Assembly (NCBI GenBank): GCA_947567625.1
Contig: CANONN010000014.1
Coordinates: 1 to 64,000, forward strand
Source of the DNA: an uncultured Roseburia sp.
GTDB taxonomy: Bacteria; Bacillota; Clostridia; Lachnospirales; Lachnospiraceae
Length of the DNA: 64,000 nucleotides
Direction: 5' to 3'
The stretch's first letter is position 1. Each line of letters opens with the position of its first letter. This document shows positions 17,777 through 25,884 of this stretch, piece by piece. The notes beneath the pieces are model-generated. The model saw nothing but the letters and a program-made list of their open reading frames with translations. It ran no database searches and was not told the DNA's origin. The position numbers and the translations under genes were made by a program.

Positions 17777-18346
17777 ATGGAACATAGGATTATGATCGTA
17801 GGTTACAGCGGGAGCGGGAAGTCTACGCTGGCGAAAAAGCTGGGAGGGCGGCTGTCATGCGAGGTGATGCATCTGGACTGCGTGCACTGGCTGCCCGGCT
17901 GGATAGAGCGGGACAGGGCGGAGCGGAACCGGATGATCACGCAATTTTTGGATACCAATAGGAGTTGGGTGATTGACGGGACCTATCAATCCGCCTGTTT
18001 GAAGCGGCGGCTGGAGGAGGCGACGCAGATCATATTTTTAGATTTCCCAAGAGGCATCTGCCTCTTTCGAGTCATGCGGCGTTACGTTCAATATCGTGGA
18101 AAAAGCAGAGAATCAATGACAACGGGCTGCGAGGAGCGAATCAGCGGCGAATTTTTTTGGTGGGTGTTGTACCGGGGCCGTGATAAAGCGCACAGACAAC
18201 AATTCCAAAAAATCTGCACAGAGTATGCCCCTAAAGTTGTTGTGCTGCGCAATCCGAAAGAGGTGAGGCAGTTTGAACGAAGGTTTGTGAGTGATGGAAA
18301 AGCGGCGAACGGTGAGCGGCATGATGCCGAAGAGAAGAGGGAATAA
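17777..18346 (+). CDS. P-loop kinase-like protein (topology-modulation / FlaR-like)
   Basis: 189 residues with GAGAGGTG upstream. A Walker A motif sits at residues 9-17 (GYSGSGKST). HLDCVHWLPGW and the VIDGTYQSACLKRRLEEA segment match the small adenylate-kinase-like family often annotated as DNA topology modulation protein. The cofactor chemistry is ATP-dependent; the substrate is unknown. The C-terminal ~25 residues are charged and probably disordered. It stands alone, running toward the PadR operon. Confidence 0.82.
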   Translation: MEHRIMIVGYSGSGKSTLAKKLGGRLSCEVMHLDCVHWLPGWIERDRAERNRMITQFLDTNRSWVIDGTYQSACLKRRLEEATQIIFLDFPRGICLFRVMRRYVQYRGKSRESMTTGCEERISGEFFWWVLYRGRDKAHRQQFQKICTEYAPKVVVLRNPKEVRQFERRFVSDGKAANGERHDAEEKRE

Positions 18347-18391
18347 AAAGCAGAGAGCCAGCCGTCCGCAGGGAAAAGTTTTCAAATCCTA

Positions 18392-18420
18392 TTGACATAT
18401 ACAGTACGACTGTATATAAT
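18392..18420 (+). promoter_or_regulatory. Consensus promoter of the PadR-DUF2812 operon
   Basis: TTGACA (18392-18397) and TATAAT (18415-18420) are 17 bp apart, an exact consensus. The spacer is almost wholly filled by a perfect palindrome (18399-18415), which points to repression by the downstream PadR protein. Confidence 0.92.
18399..18415. promoter_or_regulatory. PadR operator 1 (perfect palindrome in promoter spacer)
   Basis: ATACAGT-ACG-ACTGTAT is a perfect 17-bp palindrome between the -35 and -10 boxes. The ATACAG/CTGTAT arms recur in operator 2, 28 bp downstream. PadR regulators commonly bind such repeats and block RNA polymerase. Confidence 0.85.
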
Positions 18421-18426
18421 GGCAAT

Positions 18427-18443
18427 ATACAGCGAGACTGTAT
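18427..18443. promoter_or_regulatory. PadR operator 2
   Basis: ATACAG-CGAGA-CTGTAT repeats the operator arms exactly, just downstream of the expected transcription start and 15 bp before the PadR ATG. The 28-bp centre-to-centre distance (a little under three helical turns) would allow two dimers on about the same face. Confidence 0.8.
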
Positions 18444-18457
18444 GTTGGAGGTGAGAT

Positions 18458-18826
18458 ATGAACAGAGACAAAAATTTGCCGTTGACGGAAACGGTCTACT
18501 ATGTGCTGCTGGCATTGACGGAACCGGCGCACGGTTACGCGATTATGCAGAAAGTGGAGGAATTGAGCGGCGGACAGGTCAGGCTGGCGGCGGGAACCAT
18601 GTATGGGGCGATCGAGAACCTGATGAAAAAGAAGCTGATTACCGCGCTAAAAAGCGATGATCCCAGAAGAAAGGTGTATGTCATTTCCGAGCAGGGCAAA
18701 GAGGTGTTGCAGGCAGATTATAAGCGTATGCTTCACATGATTGCCATTACGGAACAAGTGGCAGAGCGCGGACGCGCGTGGACAGGGGCGGAGTTTGATC
18801 AGGAGGAGGGATTGGAACATGTTTAA
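18458..18826 (+). CDS. PadR-family transcriptional regulator
   Basis: 122 residues with GGAGGTGAG upstream. The winged-helix core is clear: TVYYVLLALTEPAHGYAIMQKVEELS, AAGTMYGAIENLMKKKLI and the wing DPRRKVYVISEQGKEVL. It belongs to the short PadR subfamily that typically pairs with a DUF2812 membrane protein, exactly the arrangement here. Two matching operators overlap its own promoter, so it is probably autorepressed and released by an unknown signal. Confidence 0.93.
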   Translation: MNRDKNLPLTETVYYVLLALTEPAHGYAIMQKVEELSGGQVRLAAGTMYGAIENLMKKKLITALKSDDPRRKVYVISEQGKEVLQADYKRMLHMIAITEQVAERGRAWTGAEFDQEEGLEHV

Positions 18827-19436
18827 GATCAGGATGTTTTTGCGGTTTGAAAAAGAAGAAAAATGGTTGGAGCAAATGGCGGCAAAGGGATGGCTGCTTA
18901 GGGGAACAGGTTTGTGTTACCGCTTTCAAAAGACAGAACCGGGTGAGCGGACGATCAAGCTGGATTTTAGGTATTTCAAATCGGCGCGGGATTTTACAGA
19001 ATACCGCACACTGTTTGCCGACAGCGGCTGGCAGCATCTGGCGGGGAGCCGATGGTCGGGCACACAATATTTTCTGAAGAGCCGTGCAGACAGCACAGAG
19101 GATATTTTTTCGGATCGGCTTTCTCAAGCGGGCCGCTATCAGAGAGCCGCCGACATGGGCTTATGTTGTGCGATGGCGTTTTTGGTGCTTTTTTTAACCA
19201 TGGTTTCTAATGAACAGATCGACAGCGCGGCGTTTTTTCAACCGAAACAGTGGTATTTTACGCCCGGCCTGTGGGAGCTGGAAGGCGTTTCCTTCTGGTG
19301 GGCGTTCCTGTTTGAATCTCCGTTTGCCATTATGAGGGGAGTGGGGTGGCTACTGCCGCTTTTGTTTATGGTTTTCTATGGTGTCTGTGCTATGAAAGCG
19401 CATTTGATATACCGCGCGGCTGTCAGCGGGCAGTGA
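18819..19436 (+). CDS. DUF2812 membrane protein
   Basis: 206 residues from the ATG at 18819, which overlaps the PadR stop by 8 bp and has GGAGGAGG upstream. The N-terminal half (FLRFEKEEKWLEQMAAKGWL, then YRFQKTEPGERTIKLDFRYF) is the DUF2812 domain. Two hydrophobic segments follow (about 110-130 and 175-200). The biochemical role is unknown. Translational overlap with PadR and the shared operator-controlled promoter imply co-regulation, a very common pairing in Bacillota. Confidence 0.88.
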   Translation: MFKIRMFLRFEKEEKWLEQMAAKGWLLRGTGLCYRFQKTEPGERTIKLDFRYFKSARDFTEYRTLFADSGWQHLAGSRWSGTQYFLKSRADSTEDIFSDRLSQAGRYQRAADMGLCCAMAFLVLFLTMVSNEQIDSAAFFQPKQWYFTPGLWELEGVSFWWAFLFESPFAIMRGVGWLLPLLFMVFYGVCAMKAHLIYRAAVSGQ

Positions 19437-19481
19437 CGGCAGCGTTGGCGAGGGGGCCGGAGGGCCGGTAAGGGCAGGCTG

Positions 19482-20009
19482 TCACAAGGAAGCGTTCAGG
19501 CAGTGCAAAATAGGTTCGATATATTTGGGGTCGGAGATATCGTAGGAGGAAGAGATCATTTTGAGCATTTCTTCCTCCGCCTGCGTTTTATTTTTTTTGG
19601 ATTTGAGCGATCCGCGAAACATTTTCATCATGAGCTTGGAAGGAGCGGACATTTTTTCGTAGTTGAGTCCGCCCGGACAATAGAATACATTGACCTTTTT
19701 CCACTCCGAATCGCTGAAATTCTGTCTCAGTGCCGGTTCAATTTCCGCATTTTCGATCGGACTTGCCCCGACACAAAAGGCGATCCGTTTTTTGCCGTCC
19801 CATTTGTCCATGTTGCTTTTGAACCAACTGATTTTACTGATGCCCCCGGCGCACGCCCAGCCGCCAAAAACAATGGCATCATAAGAATCGAGATTTTTCT
19901 TTTTGGCTTCTGAAAAGGCCAAACAGTCAGCCCCAGCCGCCTTGGCAATCCACTGGGCATATTGTTTGGTAAAGCCTGTCTGTGATTGATAGATTACGAT
20001 GGTATTCAT
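19482..20009 (-). CDS. Flavodoxin-domain protein
   Basis: 175 residues. The N-terminal phosphate loop YQSQTGFTKQYAQWIAKA and the following AIVFGGWACAGGISK fit the flavodoxin-like (protoporphyrinogen-oxidase/HemG-related) family, and FCVGASP completes the FMN site. It binds FMN and acts as a small cytoplasmic redox protein. It starts 11 bp after the upstream MarR gene, so it is most likely controlled by that regulator. Confidence 0.88.
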   Translation of the reverse strand: MNTIVIYQSQTGFTKQYAQWIAKAAGADCLAFSEAKKKNLDSYDAIVFGGWACAGGISKISWFKSNMDKWDGKKRIAFCVGASPIENAEIEPALRQNFSDSEWKKVNVFYCPGGLNYEKMSAPSKLMMKMFRGSLKSKKNKTQAEEEMLKMISSSYDISDPKYIEPILHCLNASL

Positions 20010-20020
20010 ATGCTGTTTCC

Positions 20021-20542
20021 TTATGTGAAATCAAAGTTTTCGGTATCCGCAGTTTCTTGGCATGCGTTGATTTTCTTTTCCATATGATTTATGCCGTCAT
20101 AAATCTTTGACAGAAGTAAAAACAACATTTTGATTTCTTCCTCTGAATAAACTTCAAAAAGATCGTTCAGATCTTGGCGGTAGGGCGCAAAGTCGTTCTG
20201 AAAGTAACGGTCAGCTTTTTCGGTCGGGCAGATGCAAAGCGCCCTTGCGTCGCAGGGACTCTGTTGTATGGTGATAAAACCTTTTTTCTCCAAAACATCG
20301 GCCAGCTTTTTGATATTCTGCCTGGAACAGCCAAACAGGGTTCCCAGTTTTGTGAAGGTCAGCGGTTCCTTCGACTGTCTGACGATCGACAACAGCATAA
20401 ACTGTTTTAGGGAAACTTCGGGGATGTGCTGGTCGAAAAGTGTCTGTAATTTGTTTGCGGCGATAAAGATAGTACTGAAAATTGCTTTGATCTGATCTTC
20501 TGTGGTATCCGAAAATCTGGCGAGTATATCATCCAGTATCAT
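20021..20542 (-). CDS. MarR-family transcriptional regulator
   Basis: 173 residues from the ATG at 20542, with AAGGAGGA upstream; longer starts lack a site. The winged helix is seen in LKQFMLLSIVRQSKEPLTFTKLGTLFGCSRQNIKKLADVLEKKGFI with a short wing (QQSPCDARALCICPT). The promoter holds two copies of a GTAACTTGTTAC-type palindrome, strongly suggesting autorepression. It is co-transcribed with the flavodoxin gene, so redox or a reactive compound may be the inducer. Confidence 0.9.
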   Translation of the reverse strand: MILDDILARFSDTTEDQIKAIFSTIFIAANKLQTLFDQHIPEVSLKQFMLLSIVRQSKEPLTFTKLGTLFGCSRQNIKKLADVLEKKGFITIQQSPCDARALCICPTEKADRYFQNDFAPYRQDLNDLFEVYSEEEIKMLFLLLSKIYDGINHMEKKINACQETADTENFDFT

Positions 20543-20583
20543 GCTCTGTCCTCCTTGTGTGGAGGCGGTTGCGCTCCAAATAA

Positions 20584-20595
20584 GTAACAAGTTGC
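20584..20595. promoter_or_regulatory. MarR operator 2 (downstream copy)
   Basis: GTAACAAGTTGC is one base from a perfect palindrome and lies 26 bp from operator 1, on the transcribed side of the promoter. Confidence 0.7.
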
Positions 20596-20603
20596 ATATA
20601 CAT

Positions 20604-20632
20604 ATTATAGTAACAAGTTACCTGTTTGTCAA
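20604..20632 (-). promoter_or_regulatory. Promoter of the MarR-flavodoxin operon
   Basis: On the minus strand TTGACA (20632-20627) and TATAAT (20609-20604) are 17 bp apart, an exact consensus. The spacer contains operator 1, a near-ideal arrangement for repression. Confidence 0.92.
20610..20621. promoter_or_regulatory. MarR operator 1 (palindrome in promoter spacer)
   Basis: GTAAC-AA-GTTAC is a palindrome lying wholly between the -35 and -10 boxes. With the second copy 26 bp away it matches typical paired MarR sites. Confidence 0.82.
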
Positions 20633-20640
20633 GACCATCG

Positions 20641-21252
20641 TAGTGGAACGCTCGAAATAGTGTGGCAGTTGGGCCTGCGGCTTCCCTATTACGGAATTCG
20701 CCCCATTTAAAGTTTGCCTGCGGCAAAGGGGCGATTTTTTGTTTATGAAACATTACTGGCCTCTAACTGCGCAGCAAGTGCGCAGTTGCAGGGTGAACGG
20801 TTTTGTAACAGTAACAACTGATGGTTACTTTTCAAATCCACGCCAATCACTCCGCTGATTGGCGTGGAGCCAATACAGTTATGGGGCAGTCCCCGTTACA
20901 ATTCGCACTTCATAGAACAAAAGCTTTATGAAATCTGGCTTGGGTGTGACTTGTAACAACTGATGCGAACATTCATGAAACGGGAGGAAAAAGAACAGAA
21001 GATATCAGAAACCGTGGAGCTGGCGGTGAAAATACGGGACCGTAATAGGCAGTGATGAAAGCTTGACTTAAGATGACAGGAAACGTATCATGAAAGAAGT
21101 CTTAATAACGGTAGGGGACTGGTTTCGCGGATAAAGGCGTCTGTGTCTCGGAATGGAATACAGATGAGAAAGCGCCTGTATAGATTTTTTTGCTGTCGCA
21201 ACGACGCGGTAGAAATTTAATAAGCGGTACATAATGCAGAAAGGGGATTGCT
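20641..21252. other. 612-bp region without a clear gene; palindromes and short repeats
   Basis: No complete gene is seen. It contains AACTGCGCA/TGCGCAGTT (20765-20787), a strong 12-bp-stem hairpin CCACGCCAATCA/TGATTGGCGTGG (20839-20868) and a 13-bp direct repeat GTAACAACTGATG (20811-20823 and 20953-20965). The second copy leads into a 30-codon open frame (20963-21055) of highly charged residues (MKREEKEQKISETVELA). This may be the tail of a broken gene. The region looks like scar DNA from a lost insertion, but no transposase is recognisable. Confidence 0.5.
20839..20868. repeat. 12-bp-stem hairpin
   Basis: CCACGCCAATCA pairs perfectly with TGATTGGCGTGG across a 6-nt loop. No T-run follows on the + strand, and on the minus strand the following bases are mixed, so it is not a clear terminator. 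Confidence 0.6.
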
Positions 21253-21705
21253 ATGTTTTTCAAAAAATACAAATTGGGTTTTGATATATGGGGGCTGTTA
21301 TTATTTTTGATTGTAATGATACCTAATTTTGTCTGGTTTGCGGTGCCCGCACCCAATGATGTGCTGAGAATAGAGTCCGTGACAGAGACAGTCGACACGA
21401 TAGGTTCTATTTGTCAGGTCTTGATGATAATTGCGCTTTGTATTTTTGTGCGGGAGAAGGACGATAAATTGCGTTTTGACCCTTTGGCGATCGCTGTAAT
21501 CATTTGCTGTTTTTTCTATTTTGCATGCTGGATCGGCTATTATAACGGCGCGGCGAATCCGGTTGTCATAATGGGATTGACGATTTTTCCGTGCTTGGCG
21601 TTTCTGTTTTTTGCCATATACAAAAAGAATGTGATCGCAATCGTTCCGCTTTCTGTTTTTACCATCTGCCATTTGATTTACGGGGTATATAATTTTATCA
21701 TTTGA
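21253..21705 (+). CDS. Small integral membrane protein of unknown function
   Basis: 150 residues preceded by AGAAAGGGG at good spacing. Four to five hydrophobic segments are visible (about 12-36, 52-70, 80-98 and 105-148). No family was recognised beyond general resemblance to small clostridial multi-pass proteins. The short hydrophilic loop YKKNVIAIV and the ending HLIYGVYNFII give no functional clue. It stands upstream of an XRE regulator gene in the same direction. Confidence 0.65.
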   Translation: MFFKKYKLGFDIWGLLLFLIVMIPNFVWFAVPAPNDVLRIESVTETVDTIGSICQVLMIIALCIFVREKDDKLRFDPLAIAVIICCFFYFACWIGYYNGAANPVVIMGLTIFPCLAFLFFAIYKKNVIAIVPLSVFTICHLIYGVYNFII

Positions 21706-21843
21706 TCGCAAAATTTTTTGTGTGCGCAAGAAAAATTTGGACGTTCCTGTTAAGGAAACGCGCGAAACTGCGAGTTTTATTGGTGGATTTTTACCCGGAT
21801 ATGATTTATCATTTAGGAAACCAAAATGCAGGAGGTAATGATT

Positions 21844-22302
21844 ATGAGTTTGGGAAACAATCTTTTTAACGCGCGAAAAAAGAGCGGTTTGTCACAAGAG
21901 GAGGTGGCTGAGAAGTTGGGCGTGAGCAGGCAGACCATCTCGAAATGGGAACTTGACGAGACATTGCCGGACATTTGTCAGTCGAAACATTTATCCACGC
22001 TGTATCATTTGACGCTGGATGAATTGATTGAATTTGACATTGAGGTAAAAGAGATTCAACAGATGATCGAGAATACAAGTGAAAAAGTATCACAAAAAAT
22101 TGACTGGACAGGCGTATGGGGCAAAAAATACCCGGTATTAACGTCTTATCAAGAAAAGGTTGAAGTTGACGAGTATGTAACCAGCCTAAGAAAACTGCTG
22201 GACAGTCTCAAGACCAGATACGGTTATGATGATTTAGACGCAATGTTAGTATTAAAAGATATTTTATCACACGCGTGGGAGCGCCGGGAATCGCTCGCGT
22301 GA
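21844..22302 (+). CDS. XRE-family helix-turn-helix regulator
   Basis: 153 residues from the ATG at 21844, with AGGAGG 8 bp upstream (ATGs at 21826 and 21838 lie too close to or before the site). The first ~65 residues are the HTH_3 domain: NLFNARKKSGLSQEEVAEKL, GVSRQTISKWELDETLPD. The C-terminal half is helical, with no recognised ligand domain. It may control the neighbouring membrane protein or the response-regulator remnant; no operator was identified. Confidence 0.88.
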   Translation: MSLGNNLFNARKKSGLSQEEVAEKLGVSRQTISKWELDETLPDICQSKHLSTLYHLTLDELIEFDIEVKEIQQMIENTSEKVSQKIDWTGVWGKKYPVLTSYQEKVEVDEYVTSLRKLLDSLKTRYGYDDLDAMLVLKDILSHAWERRESLA

Positions 22303-22384
22303 TTCCCCTTGTGGCATCGTGTTTGCAGAAATTCACACTGGTGACACACGCAGGTGGTACAGTGGTAATAGGAGGTGGGGCGAC

Positions 22385-22753
22385 ATGGCAAAAATATTGG
22401 TTGTCGAGGACGATGTGACCACAAACAATCTGGTCAGTGACTTTTTAACGGATGCCGGCCACACTATATTTTCTGCTTGCGATGGTCTGGAAGCGCTGCG
22501 TTATTTTCAGCAGGAATCCATAGAACTGATTATTCTGGATATTATGCTTCCCAGTGTAGATGGGATTCAAGTCCTAAAAGAAATCCGCAAAACGAGCAGC
22601 GTCCCCATTCTGATGCTGACTGCTTTGAGCGATGAAAGCACACAGATCGCCAGTTTCGATTGTTTGGCTGACGACTACATCACCAAGCCTTTTTCAATTA
22701 TCCTGGCCGAGCGCCTTGACAAAAACGCTCAGGGTGACTGCTTGGTCATTTAA
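22385..22753 (+). pseudogene. Response regulator receiver domain, truncated before the DNA-binding domain
   Basis: 122 residues, with AGGAGGTGGGG before the ATG. The receiver is intact by motif: E8/D9/D10 acidic pocket, phospho-acceptor D52, T79 and K101 in DDYITKPFSIIL. Homology to OmpR-type regulators then stops, and an unrelated tail of ~15 residues runs to a stop. No winged-helix output domain and no histidine kinase follow; a TetR gene begins 13 bp later. The best explanation is a deletion that fused the receiver to other DNA. A stand-alone CheY-like receiver is possible, but the KPFSIIL sequence looks like that of a full-length regulator. Confidence 0.65.
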
Positions 22754-22766
22754 GAGGGAGATGATA

Positions 22767-23393
22767 ATGCCGAACCCTTTATTTTTTGGACTGAATACGG
22801 AAAAACGCAATATTATTGTTACGGCAAGAATTTCCGAATTTGCCGATTGCGGTTATGAAAATAGTTCTACCAATCGAATTGTTAAAAAAGCTGGGATTAG
22901 TAAAGGAAGTTTATTCCAATATTTTCCTACAAAAGAGGATTTATATTTTTTCCTTCTGGACGAAATCACAGCGGAGCTTATTGCCAGTTTAAATGAAAAA
23001 ATACATACACTTTCCCCCGATGTATTTCAACGAATCATAGAATACGCCGTTTTGGAATTTTCCTGGCATATCTTGTATCCCGAAAAGTCCAAAATGATCG
23101 TCAGGGCGTTTACGAAAAGCGATACTGATATTTACCGGAAAACGGTATTAAAATATGGCAATAAAGAACAAGATCTCTATGATTGGTTTTTACGGGATAT
23201 TGACACAGCTCAATTTCGGTGGGACAGGCAAAAAACAATGGATATCATAAAGTGGTTTCTCAAAGGTTTCAAGGATGAATTCTTGACAAGTATGCCAGTA
23301 CAAGCCGATGTAAAGTTTGAAATGATAGAAAAAGAATATGTAAAAAGCTTGTCGGATTACTTAGAAATCCTAAAGGCAGGAATCGTAAAATAG
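22767..23393 (+). CDS. TetR/AcrR-family transcriptional regulator
   Basis: 208 residues from the ATG at 22767 (GAGGGAG about 6 bp upstream). The TetR N-terminus is typical: [54 protein letters not shown]. The C-terminal ligand-binding half is divergent. It is 11 bp upstream of an alpha/beta hydrolase gene, which it probably regulates together with itself. Confidence 0.93.
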   Translation: MPNPLFFGLNTEKRNIIVTARISEFADCGYENSSTNRIVKKAGISKGSLFQYFPTKEDLYFFLLDEITAELIASLNEKIHTLSPDVFQRIIEYAVLEFSWHILYPEKSKMIVRAFTKSDTDIYRKTVLKYGNKEQDLYDWFLRDIDTAQFRWDRQKTMDIIKWFLKGFKDEFLTSMPVQADVKFEMIEKEYVKSLSDYLEILKAGIVK

Positions 23394-23404
23394 AGGAGGC
23401 TGTT

Positions 23405-24208
23405 ATGTTTTATCATGCTCATAATGGAAGTGTCCGTGTCGGAAATTCGGACATGGATTACATATCTTTTGGAAACGGGAAGAAAAATCTTATTCTGCTG
23501 CCCGGATTGGGGGATGGACTGGCTACCGTAAGAGGAATGGCTCTTGTTTTTTCAATGATGTATCGGATATATGCGAAAGAGTTTACCGTGTATGTTTTCA
23601 GCCGGAAAAATCATTTGCAAGAGGGATATACTACAAGGGAAATGGCAAAAGACTGTGCAGAAGCGATGAACGTTCTTGATGTTTTAAAAGCAGATGTCTT
23701 AGGCATATCGCAAGGCGGCATGATCGCGCAATATCTTGCGATAGATTACCCCGATTTGGTCAATAAGCTGATCTTGGCGGTAACAAGCGCAGGCCCCAAT
23801 GAAGTAATTAAAAAAGTAGTTGGCGTTTGGATGAAATTGGCAGCGCAGGGAAATTATAAGGATTTAATGATAGATACGGCAGAAAAATCGTACTCAGAAA
23901 GATACTTGAAAAAATACCGTCGAATTTATCCGTTCGTTGGAAGAATCGGAAAGCCAAAAAGTTTTGAGCGTTTTCTCATACAGGCAGCTTCTTGTATCAG
24001 CCACAATGCTTATGTGGAATTGCACAAAATCGTATGCCCTACATTCGTGATTGGCGGGGACTGCGATAACATTGTCGGAACGGCTGCAGCTTCGGAAATA
24101 GCCGAAAAAATTAGCCACAGTGAGTTGTTGATTTACCATGGTCTTGGTCATGCAGCGTATGAAGAAGCGAAAGATTTTAATGGACAGGTTTTGAATTTTT
24201 TATTATGA
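23405..24208 (+). CDS. Alpha/beta-fold hydrolase
   Basis: 267 residues with GGAGG upstream. It carries the oxyanion-hole segment LLPGLGDG near residue 32, the nucleophile elbow G-I-S102-Q-G-G, an acidic GGDCDNIVG turn and a catalytic His in [10 protein letters not shown] (H249). The triad looks complete, so it is probably an active esterase, lactonase or similar. The substrate is unknown. It is co-transcribed with a TetR regulator and ends before the riboflavin leader. Confidence 0.9.
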   Translation: MFYHAHNGSVRVGNSDMDYISFGNGKKNLILLPGLGDGLATVRGMALVFSMMYRIYAKEFTVYVFSRKNHLQEGYTTREMAKDCAEAMNVLDVLKADVLGISQGGMIAQYLAIDYPDLVNKLILAVTSAGPNEVIKKVVGVWMKLAAQGNYKDLMIDTAEKSYSERYLKKYRRIYPFVGRIGKPKSFERFLIQAASCISHNAYVELHKIVCPTFVIGGDCDNIVGTAAASEIAEKISHSELLIYHGLGHAAYEEAKDFNGQVLNFLL

Positions 24209-24357
24209 CAAAATGGGAGCCATCTGAACAGCGTACTCCTTACGCAGTTTACACAAAAAATATGCGGAAGATGAAAACTGGGGATATACTGGGACGGACG
24301 CAAACGGAACTGCGTTTCAGATGACCTTTTTTCATGCCCATAAATCACAAAAACTAC

Positions 24358-24386
24358 TTGTGTTGTGTTTCAAACCGTATTATAAT
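24358..24386 (+). promoter_or_regulatory. Promoter of the riboflavin operon
   Basis: TTGTGT (24358-24363) and TATAAT (24381-24386) with 17-bp spacing lie about 20 bp before the start of the FMN riboswitch, the expected distance for a transcript that begins with the aptamer. Confidence 0.8.
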
Positions 24387-24408
24387 ACAGATTATAAATG
24401 AATAAGAT

Positions 24409-24532
24409 ATCTTCAGGGCGGGGTGTAATTCCCTACCGGTGGTATAGCCCACGAGCTCGCCGTCAACCTGGTTGGCGGAGCATGATTCGGTGCAATTCCG
24501 AAGCCGACAGTACAGTCTGGATGAGAGAAGAT
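24409..24532 (+). ncRNA. FMN riboswitch (RFN element)
   Basis: The sequence matches the conserved RFN element: the opening CTTCAGGGCGGGGTG, AATTCCCTACCGG, GGTATAGCCC, the GATTCGGT/ATTCCGAAGCCGACAG hairpin and the closing TACAGTCTGGATGAGAGAAG. The P1 stem forms from ATCTTC and GAAGAT at the two ends. FMN binding should favour the downstream terminator (24579-24609), shutting off ribD-ribE and perhaps later genes. Confidence 0.97.
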
Positions 24533-24578
24533 CGTGTAAGCGCAGGATAGGAAGAGGATTCTGCGGTCAGGATAGCAG

Positions 24579-24609
24579 CTCTGGGATGTTTTTACGTTCC
24601 AGAGTTTTT
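24579..24609 (+). terminator. FMN-controlled intrinsic terminator
   Basis: CTCTGGGA (24579-24586) pairs with TTCCAGAG (24597-24604) and is followed by TTTTT. It lies just after the FMN aptamer and is the likely expression platform. Confidence 0.88.
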
Positions 24610-24777
24610 GTCATAATGGAAGAATTACATTTGAATTGCCATATTTGACAAACCGGAAAGCGGTTCCATCCCATTTTGCCCTGAAGGATTTTGTTTGGGG
24701 CATTTTTCATTTGAATAGAAAACGGTGCCGTAAGACGTATCGAATGAAAGAGTAAAGACACTTTATGGAGGATTCAT

Positions 24778-25884
24778 ATGAATGATCAGGAATATATGAA
24801 GATCGCGCTCGATCTTGCCGGGCGGGGAGTCGGTCAGACAGCGCCCAATCCCATGGTGGGAGCCGTTATCGTAAAGGATGGAGCAATCATCGGGCAGGGG
24901 TGGCACGAGAAATATGGGGGGCCCCATGCGGAGCGGAATGCGCTTGCCTCCTGCCGGGAATCGCCCCAGGGCGCGACCATGTATGTGACGCTGGAGCCTT
25001 GCTGCCATTACGGCAAGCAGCCGCCGTGTGCCGACGCTGTGATTGAGGCCGGCATCCGTAGGGTCGTTGTCGGGTCGGGCGACCCGAATCCGCTGGTCGC
25101 GGGCAAGGGGATAAAGATGCTGAGAGAGCGCGGGCTTGAGGTTGTGGAACATGTTTTGCAGGAGGAATGTGAGCGGTTAAATGAAGTGTTTTTTCATTAC
25201 ATCCGAACAAAACGGCCATTTGTCGTGATGAAATATGCCATGACGCTGGACGGAAAGATTGCGGCTTACACGGGAGCGTCCAAATGGATTACCGGAGAGG
25301 AGGCGAGGGGCCATGTGCAGAGAATGCGCCATCGCTATACGGCAATTATGGTTGGGGTGGGCACGGTGCTGGTGGATGACCCGCTGCTTTCCTGCCGGAT
25401 TCCCGGCGGCAAAAATCCGCTTCGCATTATCTGTGATACGAACCTGCGCACGCCGCCAAATTCTCAGATCGTCACGACGGCGTCACAGATACCGACGATT
25501 CTTGCGACCTGTTGTCTAGAGCGAGAGAAATGGCAAGTCTTTGAGGACGCCGGATGCCGTGTGATATCCGTTGACAGGAGGAACGGTCATGTCGATTTGT
25601 CTCAACTGATGGAAAAATTGGGGCAGGAGCAGATCGACAGCGTTTTGCTCGAGGGCGGCGGCACGTTAAATTGGGCGGCTCTTGAGAGCGGCATTGTGCA
25701 GAAAGTGCAGGCATATATCGCGCCCAAATTGTTTGGCGGGCAGACGGCCAAGACGCCGGTGGAGGGAGCGGGAGTTCCGGTTCCGGCCGAGGGGGTTCAT
25801 CTGATAAACACCAGTATGACATTGCTGGGAGAAGATTTTTTGATAGAGGGCGAGGTGGAGCAGCTTGTTTACCGGAATTGTTGA
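24778..25884 (+). CDS. ribD: Bifunctional riboflavin deaminase/reductase RibD
   Basis: 368 residues with GGAGG upstream. The N-terminal cytidine-deaminase-like zinc domain has H50-A-E52 and the two Cys ligands C75 and C84 in PCCHYGKQPPC. The C-terminal domain (about 148-360) is the NADPH-dependent reductase, starting VMKYAMTLDGKIAAYTG. It deaminates and then reduces the pyrimidine intermediate in riboflavin synthesis. It is the first gene after the FMN riboswitch and overlaps ribE by 20 bp. Length and motifs are normal. Confidence 0.97.
   Translation: MNDQEYMKIALDLAGRGVGQTAPNPMVGAVIVKDGAIIGQGWHEKYGGPHAERNALASCRESPQGATMYVTLEPCCHYGKQPPCADAVIEAGIRRVVVGSGDPNPLVAGKGIKMLRERGLEVVEHVLQEECERLNEVFFHYIRTKRPFVVMKYAMTLDGKIAAYTGASKWITGEEARGHVQRMRHRYTAIMVGVGTVLVDDPLLSCRIPGGKNPLRIICDTNLRTPPNSQIVTTASQIPTILATCCLEREKWQVFEDAGCRVISVDRRNGHVDLSQLMEKLGQEQIDSVLLEGGGTLNWAALESGIVQKVQAYIAPKLFGGQTAKTPVEGAGVPVPAEGVHLINTSMTLLGEDFLIEGEVEQLVYRNC

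Noticed and set aside
20761-20790. Possible tRNA-like or terminator structure at AACTGCGCA/TGCGCAGTT
   Set aside because: No cloverleaf, no CCA-like end and no T-run; it remains just an inverted repeat.
22632-22766. Upstream extension of the TetR gene to 22632
   Set aside because: It lies in the wrong frame of the receiver gene and lacks a ribosome binding site; the ATG at 22767 has one and gives a normal TetR start.
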